From positions 12,735,767-12,799,766 of the forward strand of contig OZ059898.1 of the NCBI GenBank assembly GCA_964057225.1: 64,000 nt of DNA, read 5' to 3'. Below, one piece after another: positions 1-11,934 of this stretch. Within the stretch, counting starts at the first letter, position 1, and each line of letters starts with the position of its first letter. This DNA is from Auanema rhodensis (Eukaryota > Nematoda > Chromadorea > Rhabditida > Rhabditidae). Position numbers and translations under genes: made by a program. A model generated the notes under the pieces. It was not told the DNA's origin. It did not search any database and worked only from the letters and a program-made list of their open reading frames with translations.

Positions 1-3000
1 GGTATCTGAAAAGATAGACAAAGAAGACGTAATAGATAGAAAGGAAGTCGAAGAGAGAGAAACAGCGAGAGATCAAGAGTGAGAGAAAGAGGAAACGAGA
101 ACGAGCCTTAGCTGAAATGATAAAAATTTTTTTGAAATAGAAAGTTTTTTTTCTAATTCTTTGTAAGTCAATACTACAGCAAGATACCAGAGATGTTTTT
201 GGCCAGAGATGTTTTATTAAAAATATTATTTTATCAAATTTTGACATCAGCAGAATGAACCCCGTGATTTCAAAGAATTTATAAATAATTTATATTTTAT
301 TGATATTAAACTATTTTTTGAATAAAAACGACAAATCAAAACAATTTGCAACGAAACAATAGAACGATTTCATTGACAACCGGATGGAAAACATTCTAAG
401 ATTAAATGAAGAAAAATGACAAAAAGAAATATAAATATTAAAAAAATTATTTTTCTTTTTCGTAAATGAAATAAAATTATTTTAAAGTTTCTAGTTTTTC
501 ATAAACAGCTTCATGATTTAATAAACTGAAAAATATAAAATTGTAGGAGGGGAGGGGGACGCATGGCTTGTATGTCAGTAACAACCGTTCATCAACAATC
601 AACAAATCATTCATTTAAAATTTCCACGCAGTTTTCACGTCTGCTCGCATAATTTCCACGTTGTACACGTCATTCAGCCTTTACTTTGCTCTTGCTACTC
701 CATAGCTCACCACTGCACTAAAAACTTTACGACGACTGAAAAGAAAATGAGAAGGAAAATGCTCAAAAACATAACGCCTACAGCATATTGCATGGTGATG
801 TGAAAGAAAGCGCAATACATGTTTCATGAACTATATCGTGCACATATTGAATCGGTTATGCTAATTTATGCGTCTGAAACAAAAAATCAGCAACAAATTG
901 GCACCAAAAAAAACTAAGAAGCAAAGGGCTTCAGAAATTAAAAGTGTAGGAGAAACTTCCGAATGCTAAAACATGAAGCAGCATGCAGAATGAAAGAAAC
1001 TCAGAAAACTCTAAAGGTAGCCTTGTTGAGCTAGCTAAGCTTTGAGTTTCAAATATCTATGAAACAAACAGCTGAACAGAGCAGATCGTTCGCTATCTCT
1101 TACTCCAGTTATTACTTTCGACTGCAGGATAACGGCAGGAAAGTAAATCCCATTTTCAATTCAGCCGCTGGAATGCCTGTCATTCGGTTCACTCTGACTG
1201 GAATTATCAAGAAGACAGCCCCTTCTCAATGTCGATGTATGAATTCAAATGTTTTACTTATAAATGAAACTAATTACTTGCACATTTAACTTAGCACTTT
1301 CTTCTTAAAATAGCAAAATCCTGATAAAGGATTGATTTATGCTTCTTCGTAGTCAATTGAAATTTTATATTTTTATTTGAAAAAAAGCTACAATTTGCAT
1401 TTAGCTTACACAATTTGGAAAGAAAATCTATGTTTTTCCCTATGTAAGCTGGCTCACCAACCATTCCCACATTCTACGAATTTGACATGAATTGTCGAAA
1501 AGAAACAGAACAAAAATAATTTTTTTTATTATTTTAAGTTTTTTCCCGCACGTTTAGAATAATATTCCTATTCCAGCCAGGATTTTTCTATTCTGTTGTT
1601 GATAAATCTTCCCGCTAATTATGAAAAACAGACGAGTTTCTATACGTATAACTAAAGCAGTCACGGCGCTGCTGAGCTATAGGAAATTTCAGAGATAGTT
1701 CTCAGAAACTTCATTCTAGCCAGATCAATATCCATCTTTAAAGCTTAATCAGTCCCTCTTTCATCTTTCGTCGTTCTGAATTTAGCTTCATCAGTTCGTC
1801 CTTCAATCCCAACGACATTGAGAATGAAGAGACTTCCGCGCTTTGCTGGTTCTCTATTAGAAATTCTCCGGATTGCTTCGTCTTGTGAGTTAAACGTCAC
1901 ATAAACATAAAAAGTTTTTAAAGTTGAGCAAAAGACTGTTTGTTCTGAGCTGAGTGTTTTGGCTCTTTTGTCCGTTCTGTTAGCGTCCAAATCTCTTGTT
2001 GAAGATTAGTCATACATATACTCGTTAGTTTTCCAAAATCTTGAGACGTTCTTCAAATCCTTGACCTTATTCATTTGTGGTTTCCAGCTTTTTCTATTCT
2101 CATGCTCTCAATACATTAGCCATTTTATTCATTTCATCCGTATTCCCACCATAGTATTTCTCGAACGAGCGAAAAGAGGCATTTTAATAACCTTCTTCTT
2201 TAATCTTTTTTCTTCGTTTTTTTCAAGATTCTGTCGTTTCTAGCCTATTCCTTTGTTGTTAATAAGCATTCATGATAAGCCGATCAGCTTAAACTTATAA
2301 ATAGTCGATAAAACACTAGAAGAAGATTTGACGATGAATCAATCACATGAGGGAAAGCTTTTCACCACGCAATATATAATGAAGATTCGATGTTCAAATC
2401 TTCATAACTTAAACGCAAATGTTATACTTATAATTACATTCAGTTTTGGTCTCTCAAATGTTCTCAAATTTTGTCATAGTAAAAGGAAACGTCATTAATC
2501 TGTCGACTCTAAAGAAAGCCAACTCTAAAGAAATAATTGAATCATCAGTGAGAAGCATGACGGCTTCTAAAATAAAATCGAAAGGACGCATGAAAGACAA
2601 CAACAGAACTTTCGAACCATATATAGCGTTCGGTTTCTTTAATTCGTTTCACGTCACCATAATCATCATTTGATCTTCTTTTAGCGTGTAGACTATCATA
2701 TCCACACTCAATTATGCAGATATCTTTCTCGGATTTCTTTCGATTTATATGTCAATTAGAGATCATCGCGAACTTTAAATCCTCTTTCCTTCTTTTCCTC
2801 TCTTACCCACGCTTCATCTCTCAATAATTTCGTTACTTGATGCCTTTACTTGCCTATTCTTTCAATCTAATATGGATTCCAACGTCTACGTCTAACCTGT
2901 GCTCTATCTCTGATTATATGCTTTTTTCAGCTATATATTCGTTGAAACTCTCACTCTTAATTGCGTCTCGTGGAATAGAAACCTAATCAAAGCGTCATGG

Positions 3001-3112
3001 CCAATGAATGATTGCTTCACAACTGTGCATGTACAATGCGAATTTGCGTAATCCTTTAGTAAATTTTCAATGCACTCCTCAGGCTATGAGAAACTGTATT
3101 TAGGATAGCACC
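1..3112. other. Intergenic, no supportable gene
   Basis: I find no coherent exon chain on either strand in this 3.1 kb. The first 120 bases are purine-rich. A short G-rich run lies at 545-558. Open frames at 1059-1289 (+), 1745-1990 (-) and 2446-2673 (+) have partly protein-like composition, but none has a convincing splice context or recognisable domain. They are left uncalled. Confidence 0.5.
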
Positions 3113-3839
3113 ATGGATGCGAACACTGAGTTAACATCAACAGACCAATCCGTCTATGGACTGGTAGTCTTCCTTGTCATATTTCTTCTTTTTGCAACAT
3201 TAACATCTGGATTGCTTGTATGCTTAACCAAAATCTGGTGTGGCTTCAAGCCGTCTTCACCACCTCCACAGCTTACAGAGGTTGGACTCTAATAACTATG
3301 TAACAACTCACTTATTCGGGTTCAGAAACAAAGACAATCAATTCTTCGTTCACCTGCATTTGGAGATGAAGAAGATAGTGAGGACGAGAGTGTGAGCGCC
3401 CCACATAATATAAGTGGACGTAGATTTTGTGAGTGAATGTTGCTAAATACTCCTTTAACCTGATAACATTGCAGCACAAAGAATAATGAGTTACGTTCAA
3501 AAGTCTTTGGGTGATAAACGAGATAAGGAGAAAGAGGTATGTACGCTCTTTATCTTTGAGTACGGTATACTGTATACTGTATGCAGCATACAGTAGGCAG
3601 CATACCGTATACCACTCGGTTTCGGTGCCGACATTTATGAAAATATCTTCAAACCAAATATTACAGCCAGAGCCAGCATCAGTACCACTACCCGAAATAT
3701 ATGGAGCAGAAAATGTGCCGACAATTGAGGTTTGTTTTCATGTTTTTATTTCCAATTTCAATATTATTATAAACTTCTTCAGATAGGAAATGCTATCGAT
3801 GGTACTGACCACGACCCTGCCACCATTGTTCACGTATAA
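3113..3839 (+). CDS. Small single-pass membrane protein, unknown function
   Basis: Five exons (3113-3280, 3326-3428, 3475-3536, 3667-3729, 3783-3839) join in frame to a 150-aa protein. ATG 3113 is the first start of the open exon and TAA ends at 3839. One strongly hydrophobic segment (about residues 18-42, around VFLVIFLLFATLTSGLLVCL) predicts a single membrane span after a short Ser/Thr-rich N-terminus. A polar tail follows with an acidic cluster (DEEDSEDES) that could be a casein-kinase-2 or sorting site. The last residues, IVHV, would fit a class-II PDZ ligand; that is inference. Possible poly(A) signals AATAAA lie at 3846 and 3876. The gene converges tail-to-tail with the hnRNP U-like gene. 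I do not recognise the family. Confidence 0.72.
3561..3612. repeat. Hairpin-forming palindrome in an intron
   Basis: Intron 3 of the small membrane protein gene contains an imperfect inverted repeat. The centre is a perfect 9-bp stem (ACTGTATGC / GCATACAGT) around a single A at 3585. The outer arms TACGGT (3561) and ACCGTA (3604) pair again. The other introns of this gene are plain AT-rich sequence. Confidence 0.7.
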
Positions 3840-4680
3840 ACCTATAATAAAATGGGAACAAAGGAATTATCAACAAATAAAACAATATAAGGAAGCGAGA
3901 TCCGCCTGTTTCTCCAGGTTCAAGCCTTAATTCAACTAAAAAAGGGAATTCGACCTTTTTTATTATAATCTTCAGTAACCACTACTATTATCTACATATA
4001 ACTGTAAAACTGAAACTAACCTTTGTTTTCCTCTTTACCTAACCTACAACTTTGTCTTGAGCATGTTTCAGTGAACCTGTAAATTTTCTGTAAAGTCATA
4101 AAATCAAGCGAAGTCCATTAGGCGACTTTTCGCTCTAAATAACGATTCAAAATAAAAGCTTTAATCTTGAAACATAACAGTTAGAATAAAAATGCACAAT
4201 AAGCATTATAAACAACACACGTACGACTTCCTTGAACTTTTTTTGGATAACCCACTGTCCTACTATTGATACAAAAAATGAAACAGTGTAGTAACAAACA
4301 GTCGGAGAGAAGTGAATGAGGTCAACAATAATGATTTAACAATACAATGATTACTTAAGCTGAAAGATTGACGAATTTTATGAGTACAAGATCGAGATTA
4401 CGAAAACATAAAGCATCTATGATCATAATTGGATTAACTATTGTGTGGTTGCCAAAATATTTCTTGATTACCGTTATTCACAGCGGGCTGGTTCCTGAAA
4501 ATTGACTTTTCACTTTATATCATCACAATAATCGAATTTCTATTTCAAGTTATGAAATAGAAGACAAAAAAGCCCGATGTTTATTATGCGATAATAATAT
4601 AACAATTATATTAATATCCGAAAATAAGAGAAAAAGGAAAAAACAGCGCTAGATAGTACTAGTTATTACCAAACACAAAC
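3840..4680. other. Convergent 3' intergenic region
   Basis: Shared 3' flank of the membrane protein gene (+) and the hnRNP U-like gene (-). It contains candidate poly(A) signals for both: AATAAA at 3846 and 3876 on +, and TTTATT (AATAAA on -) at 4580-4585. I see no coding exon or RNA gene. Confidence 0.5.
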
Positions 4681-7600
4681 TCACATATTTATCACAGGGG
4701 GAGGTATTGAAGTATCGATAACCGGGGGAGGTACACCGAAATGAGGCTGCACAAGTCCTGGAGGAGGAATTGCAGACACATCCATTGCGTTTGGAGCGAA
4801 AGACTGAAAGTTAAAATTTTAATCAAAAGTTTATGTAAGCTTGAAACATACTTGAGTTGGTGGTGGAGTGGCGAAAGTTGGGGGAGGGAATGATAAGTCA
4901 TGAACGGACATGTTTGATGATTGAACAAGTGGGGACGGTATAAAAGGAGTATGAGATCGGAAAGCAGGGGAAGTCAATGGTGGGATGTCCGACACTCTAC
5001 GAGAAGCCTGAAAAATCATTTACTCCATAAAATAATTTAGTAGAAAATAATAACTACCAAGTTTCCAGCCTGATCTGATGGAATGTTAAGAGCGAGGGGT
5101 TGAGTGGAGGACTGATCACCAGCAGAAGAGGAAGAAGCAGCAGCAGCCTGAATACATCCTAAGATAAGAAACAATTTACAAGAAAACAAAATACCTTCTC
5201 CTTTCTCTTTAAGTGTAGCTTAGTGAGCTTGGCTCGCATTATAGCTTCAGCAACCATGGGTGAGGAAGCCTTCGCTTTCGATGATTCTCTAAGATTCCTC
5301 ATTTCCTCTTCATCCTGGAATGCTTACGTCATTATTATTTTTTCCTAGCATAATACAAACCAAGTCGATAACATCTTCAAGATCAAATACTGGAGGTACA
5401 GGTGGAACAGGTGTAGAAGCCACTGGTGATGCTAGAGGTAAATCTTCTATTTTCAAGCGTAAAAGTGGTCTTTGCCCAGCAGAACTTCAAAAAAAGAATA
5501 ATATGAAAATTTGATCATGTAACATACTTAGATATGGGAGGCGGAGGTACAGAATAGTCAGAAGTAACCTGGCTACCACCAGACATATTGATTGAAGTAT
5601 TTGAGATTCCAGGCACAGGACTTGTTAATCCCTCATTTGGTGGGGGAATGTTGAACGTTTGTAGCGTTCCACTGGATGGGGTAACGGGTGCTGGAGTTGA
5701 TACAGTAGAAGAAGAAGCTGTCCCTTTTTGATCGAAAACGGGTGAAACAGTACTGGAAGGTGTTCCAGATATTGTTCCGGGAAAGCAACCAGTAGGTGCG
5801 CCTGATGATCCAACAGACCCGGCACTTCGCTGAAACATAATTGTTACAAATAAATGTAAGCCAAAAACGCACCATAGAAGGAGATATAGAATCATCTAAG
5901 GGAGTAATGGAAACACGAAGCGGAGGTAAAACAGTCAACGGCTGAGCAACGGTGACTTAAATTAGAAAAAATGAAATATGCCAAACTGATCACACAACAA
6001 TACATTTTCTTTGTGATACAGAAGACTGATCCTTCTCAGTACCCAAACCAATATTCTGAGCACGTCGTCTCCTGTGCTTCTTTTGAACCCACGGTCTAGC
6101 CTCCTCATTATACCTAAAAGCACATTATTATTACATTACGAAACAAACCTGCTAAAAAAACGCATGCATTATCGCAATGCTAATATGGGTTTCGAAATAA
6201 AAAATTAGATAAAAATTACAAAAGATACATAAATAAGAAATAAAAAATGAACATCAAAATAAACAAAATGAACGAACCTAGCTACCAAGTCAATTGCATC
6301 TTGAATACGAGCGATTGGAGGTTCGATGAAGTAAACTTCGTCCAACGGTTCAGCATCAGGAGCAGGAATAGACATTAAAGCTTTCATTTCCAGCATAGCT
6401 TCAGGAGGCATTATTGCTGTTCCATCATGACGAGCTTGACGAGCTTGTCTATCCAACATATCATCATCCGATGGAATAATAATAACACACTCAAATATAA
6501 ATCAATGACAAATAATAGGATGAATACCAACCTTTCTACGGAATTCCTCAAACATCTGTAAACGCTTTTTTCTCACATCTCTCGATGTATTGCTCATATC
6601 AATTATGTAATTCCGTCTTCTACGAGCAGCAAGAAGCACCGATCTAACATGTTGTGTGTTATGAGAATATATTTATAGATATATCAGTACCTCTGCAGAG
6701 ATTTTCCAATTAACCCCATTACCATGTCCCATCGACCATGATGAGCGCGTCTTCGAGAAACGCCATTGATCTGTAATCGAACATTGTAATCTCTGTGAGA
6801 AGAACTTCAATTACCTTCATAGCAGCTAAAACGTTCTCGGATTGGATGACTGTCCATTGCTCAGTTGGGTGATCACGAAGGTATTGACGAACCCAAGTGG
6901 TTTTTCCAACTCCTGGAAGCCCAACCATCATTAGTACAGTACACTCCGATTTGCTTTCAGGTGCTTTAGGACTACGTTCTAGATCTCCTCGACCCAAAGA
7001 CGCAGGAAATCTCCATATAGGATTTCTGAAAAGCAATAATAAACAAAGCACACTTTTTATAATATCATACTCTTTCCATTCTTCTTTCCCTCCAGGGAAA
7101 TCTCCAAAGTTTACAGCAACTGAGCAATTCTTCACGGAGATATGTGGATAAATAGCATTATCCGAAGGCAAAGAAATGTTTTTGAAAGCCTCTCCCATGA
7201 ATTCCTCGTTGATCCAATAGGAAATTGTGCCCTTTGACAAATCCTGAAATAGATTCAAAGTTAAATTCAACTTATTGTGTTGAACTTACCACACAGGCAG
7301 TAACAACATCATTCAAATGAAATGGTTTTCCATAATCAGAGAATTCAATAGAACTAGCACGTTTTCCAAGGGAAGTGATGCAATAAGAGTGAGCACTTTC
7401 CCCCAACTAAATAAAAGTATGTAAGCTAGAAGATTAAAGAGACACTTACAATATTCGGAGCTTCTCGTAGAGAAAATCCAACACGTATATCATGAGGATC
7501 AAGTTCCTCGAATGGCAAATGCTTTGTTGACAGAAATTCAACAATCTAAGTGAATATTTGAAGTAAAACAAACAGCTTATTGTACTTACTTTGATTTGGA

Positions 7601-10600
7601 AAGCTATAACTGAGCCTAATGGAACATCATTCTCAATATCTTCATCATTTTTCCTCACATCCCTAGATGCATATTATAGATCATCAAACTTGTAACAAAA
7701 TACTAACCTGAATGGCAAACGTATTCCATAATTACTTTTAACGCCACCCCACATCAATGCTAAACCATCAGCATTTTCAGGTTCAATTAACCAATTTTTA
7801 TCAGTAGCACCCTTGATATGTAAATCAGCGTTATCTGAATAGAAAAAGTTTAAAAACATCATTCTACCCTGTTTCTCACAATAATCAGGTTCAATAGTTT
7901 CATCCGAAGGGAGCTTTTCTTCTTCAATAACCACCTCCTTCTTCTTCTTTGGTTTAGAAATTCCAGCAGCAATCTCAAAAAGCATATCATCATCATCAGA
8001 TGGTACAGGTTCCCCATGGTATTCAGGAGCAGGTTTTTCCTGTTCTTCGGGCTCATATTCTTCTTCCAAAGGAATTTGGGAATAGTGAGGTCCCGAATCT
8101 ACTTTCACTAAAAAATAATAAATAATTTGAGCATTTGAACATTCAACTAACCTTTGTCTTTCGGCTTATTTAACGATTCTAAAACATTTTTCGCTTTCAT
8201 AAGAAGGTCCCTTGGGTTCAGCATCAAATCAACTCCTCTGAAGAAAAAATGAAATATGAAAATTGAATGACTAATAAGTAACTCACGCTCCACTATCTTT
8301 CTTAGTTGAATCTTCCTCCGTTTTTACCGATTTACCGTCGTCCTTATGTTTAATTTTCGAAGAAACCTTGTTTGGAACATCAGTTTCTTGCACATCTTCA
8401 TCACTTGCATCATCATCATCGTCCTCTTCATCTGGACGGCTACTGTCACTATATTCGTCTTCGTCATCAGTTGATGAACGACTTGTGCAAGGTGAGTACT
8501 AAAAAACAAGTTAATTCAATAGTAGAGAAGGGTTTAAAAAAAAGCTCACTTGCAGATTGGCTTCGTCCTCCTTTCCGGCAATAACAGAAGAGGGTACATA
8601 TTCCGCGAAATCCTCAACAACAGATGCTTCTAAAGGATCGTATTCTTCCTCATCTCGATTTTCCAGTTTAATACAGTCGTATTTATTAGGGGTACAATTG
8701 AGATTCTGATTAAGAGGGTAAATAATTAATTAGTAACAAAATTAACTCATACCACAGCTTCAGAATTTATCACACAATCTAAAAGATAGTTAACACATTC
8801 TTGAACATCGCTTCGCACTGAAAACAAAACAAAATTACTAGAAAAAAGAAGATATAAAACGTACATAACTCATCCTTTTTTTTATTTTCTTGGATTAACA
8901 TCAACAGTGCTTGAGTAACTCCAACAACTAGACTGTTATCATTAGGTATAGGTTCTTCTTCAACCTTGGTGAGCAAAGGAGGAGTCGCACTAAATAAATC
9001 AAATAATTCTATAATTTCCAAATAACTAACCTTTCTGATGCAATTTGGCTAGTTTGATCAGATCCTTCATTCGAAAGCTTAATTCTCTTCAACAAAGAAA
9101 ATGAGTTTTTTTAACTCTAAATCCAGAAATACCTCTTTCTCGATCTTTATATGATCAGGGACAGGACCTTTAGGAGGAGGTGGAGGAATTATTCTTGGCT
9201 GGGCTGCAGCTCCGGAAGCACAAGGCAAAACTTTAGGAGGGGCTGGTGGAGGTGGGATGAGAGAACGAGGGGCTATACAGACTAAGATATATAAAAAAGT
9301 AATAAAAAGGAGCCAAACCTGAAGTACTAAATGTCATTTCAACTTTCTTTGGTGGTGGAGGAGGTGGAACAAGAGCGCCAACTGTAGATGGTCCAGATTG
9401 AGACAACTTCTTTGGTGGTGGAGGCGGTGGGGGTAAAACCAAAGAAGGATCAGATCCCTTTCTTTTACCAGAACTTCCATCCATTGAAGTCATAATTGGA
9501 GCTACACGGTGATAACAAAAATAACATTACATCCATAAATCACACTACCTTTGCCTAAAGACGAAGCAGCATTCCTCAATTCCATGATTCGCTCATGTTC
9601 CTTTTCAGCTTCTTCAATCTTTCTCTTTTTCTCTCCCAGTAAATAAGTTTGATCAACCATAATGCTTCCCAACAAATCTGTGTCATTTGAAGACGCAGAT
9701 TTCTTAACAATTTGAGGTCGAGGAACTGAAAGATATTTTCACATAATTGGCAAACCACACTAAATTCAAACGTTTTTTATCTTCGTGCCGTTTCTCAGGA
9801 TTCTTTTTTACTTCAATCTCCTTCTCAGTTCCTTCACCATTGCCCTCTGTTTTAACAACAGGAATACCTGGACTGATTTGGCTTGTTAACTTCTTATCAC
9901 CTTCCTTCTGCTTCGACCTCTGTGAAAGTTGAAATAAAATTAAATAATGCAAGATGTAGACATACCTCTGCCATAAGCTTAGCCCATTCATCAGCCACAG
10001 TTCTTCGCTCAGGTGGTCTGTTAAATTTGATCTTATCCCTATCCTTTTCACGTTCCCGGTCACGTTCCCGATCACGGTCTCGTTCGCGATCACGCTCTCG
10101 TTCACGATCCTTATCATGATATCTAGATAAACAAAACAAAATTTGAACTAAACGTAGACTTTAAACCGACTTCTTTTCATATTTATCTACTCTATCCTTT
10201 GAACTAATAGAATGTCGCCTATCCTTTTTCTTCTTCTCGGGTTTCCAATCTTCCAAACAACGAATAAAAAAATAAATTGGAAAATTTAAATACCACTGTC
10301 GCCTTTTTCAAGAACGGCCAAAACTGGTGATTTATTATAACTTGGAGATTCAGGAGGAGATTCAACAAAATCATCACTACAAAGTAACCGCACCTAAAAT
10401 TTATGATTCGAGAAAAATTTTAAATAGTCAATATACCTCTTCTGTAACTTTTTTCGGGGGAATAACTTTTTCCCTACTAGGGGAAAATAGATTTTTACTC
10501 CTCGTACCATGCTTATGTCCTGGAGTTGAACGTTCTTCGGACTTAGCAGATGTCGGAAGTTGCCCCAATAAGGGAACGTCATCATCGCTATCGGTACTAG

Positions 10601-11309
10601 GACCGGCAACATCGTTAGAACATGATTCCTTTGCTGTGATAACAGTAATAGGAGATGTGGTACTTGGCGGAGGACCTTCTATCAAAGAAATGAAATGCTA
10701 TCAGATCATAAAAAAATGATTTACCTTCATCACTTTCAGCATTGACCTCAGACTTAGGCTTATCCACTTTACGCTTCTTTGAGCTCTCTGATTTTGCAGA
10801 TGGCTGCATAACATCGATTCAAAAATTATATAACAATAAAAAATTACATTTGATCTTTTCTTTCTAGGTTTAGGAATATCCTCCGCTGAAGCGGGTTCTG
10901 TTTTAATCTCGTCTTTAGCAACTGGAGGAGCAATAGCTGGAGTTTCAGGTTCAGGGTCCGGTTCTTCAGGTTTGACTACCTTTAAATTGAAAGAAATGGA
11001 TAAGTATTTTGCAATACAAAGACTTACTGATTTCCTATTATTTTTTTTAGGTGGAGGGGAAACTATTGTAGGTTCTTCTACTATACTTTTACCAAGCAAA
11101 ACAGCATCTGACAACCTATCAGCCAAAACTTGACGAGCTCCATTTGTAGGCAGCCCTCGAATGTCAAGTTCCTTAAGCTTTTATAATGAAACCACTGAAT
11201 ATCAGTATTTAGCTACCTTTTTTAATCTACCAATGTCTAATAATTGAATCATTGTAGGGTTCAAAGTAGGAGCTTCACCTCCGGCACTACGACGAGTGCG
11301 AGTGGACAT
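4681..11309 (-). CDS. hnRNP U-like protein (SAP, SPRY, P-loop NTPase)
   Basis: 36 exons join in frame to 1642 aa: 11309-11217, 11177-11028, 10979-10848, 10803-10725, 10678-10437, 10393-10294, 10249-10171, 10122-9966, 9919-9772, 9725-9549, 9501-9319, 9272-9133, 9086-9031, 8989-8865, 8817-8753, 8705-8550, 8498-8287, 8237-8152, 8107-7868, 7834-7708, 7662-7590, 7545-7450, 7406-7290, 7243-7071, 7025-6815, 6770-6691, 6643-6532, 6489-6278, 6113-6004, 5955-5873, 5829-5528, 5484-5361, 5314-5195, 5147-5058, 5007-4852, 4803-4681. Order: SAP DNA-binding motif (about 20-58, with LKELDIRGLPTNGARQVLA), Lys-rich linkers, Arg/Asp/Glu repeats (about 292-320), polyproline runs (about 465-560), acidic stretches, SPRY (about 874-1070), then a polynucleotide-kinase-like P-loop with Walker A GLPGVGKTT (about 1104-1112). 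The C-terminus is Pro/Ser/Thr-rich; I see no RGG box. This is the hnRNP U/UL architecture at about twice the usual vertebrate length. Expected role: nuclear RNA and scaffold binding. Confidence 0.9.
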
Positions 11310-11934
11310 TGTATCAAAATATATAGAAATATGTAACTTACTAAATCTGAAAAACGAACATTTTAAAAACTTATTAAAAAAAAGAGAAAAATCATAGAAA
11401 AATTCAAATCAGGCTTTGAAAATGGTTCCCCGCCTGTGTCATTTGTCTCAACTAATTTTTAATCAAACGACTACGAATTTTTGACTACCGTAACCCAAAA
11501 AAGAAAAAAGAATTTTTATACCAGAAAACAGGTATTTTTCGTACTTTTGACAATTTTACTTTTATTGTTGCACTGTAATTAATTTTCTATGTCATAAATC
11601 AAACCTAAGACAAAACAAAATTTATTAAAAACTCGAAATAATAGATATCAGCTATGAGTACTAAGTGAAAGCTCTTAATTTAGAAAGGTAGCATACCCCG
11701 TGTAGTAGCAAATATTAAATGTACAACATGCATTCGATTTTAAGGCCTGAGGATTCACAGGGTCTTAATTCTTCACAAAATGAAGCTTCGATAGAGTATT
11801 GGGATCAACATATACAAATAGCAGAAAGGCCATCACCAATAACACAATAATAACAATGATAATAAAAATAATGTTCAAAATTGATGACTAGATTTGCAGT
11901 CTTGATGAAGGGATGATATTACACAGCGAAATAT
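11310..11934 (-). promoter_or_regulatory. Spacer with a trans-splice acceptor candidate for the hnRNP U-like gene
   Basis: Same-strand spacer between the SAND gene stop (11935) and the hnRNP U-like start (11309). On the minus strand a T-rich run ends in TTTTTCAG with its G at 11347, 37 bases before the ATG. That fits a spliced-leader acceptor or a 5'UTR intron end. Candidate poly(A) signals for the upstream gene are TTTATT (AATAAA on -) at 11621 and 11561. The spacing could suit an operon but is longer than typical, so this is only a possibility. Confidence 0.45.

Noticed and set aside
1745-1990. 81-codon minus-strand open frame with balanced composition
   Set aside because: It begins at a non-ATG codon with no splice partners or domain; too weak to call.
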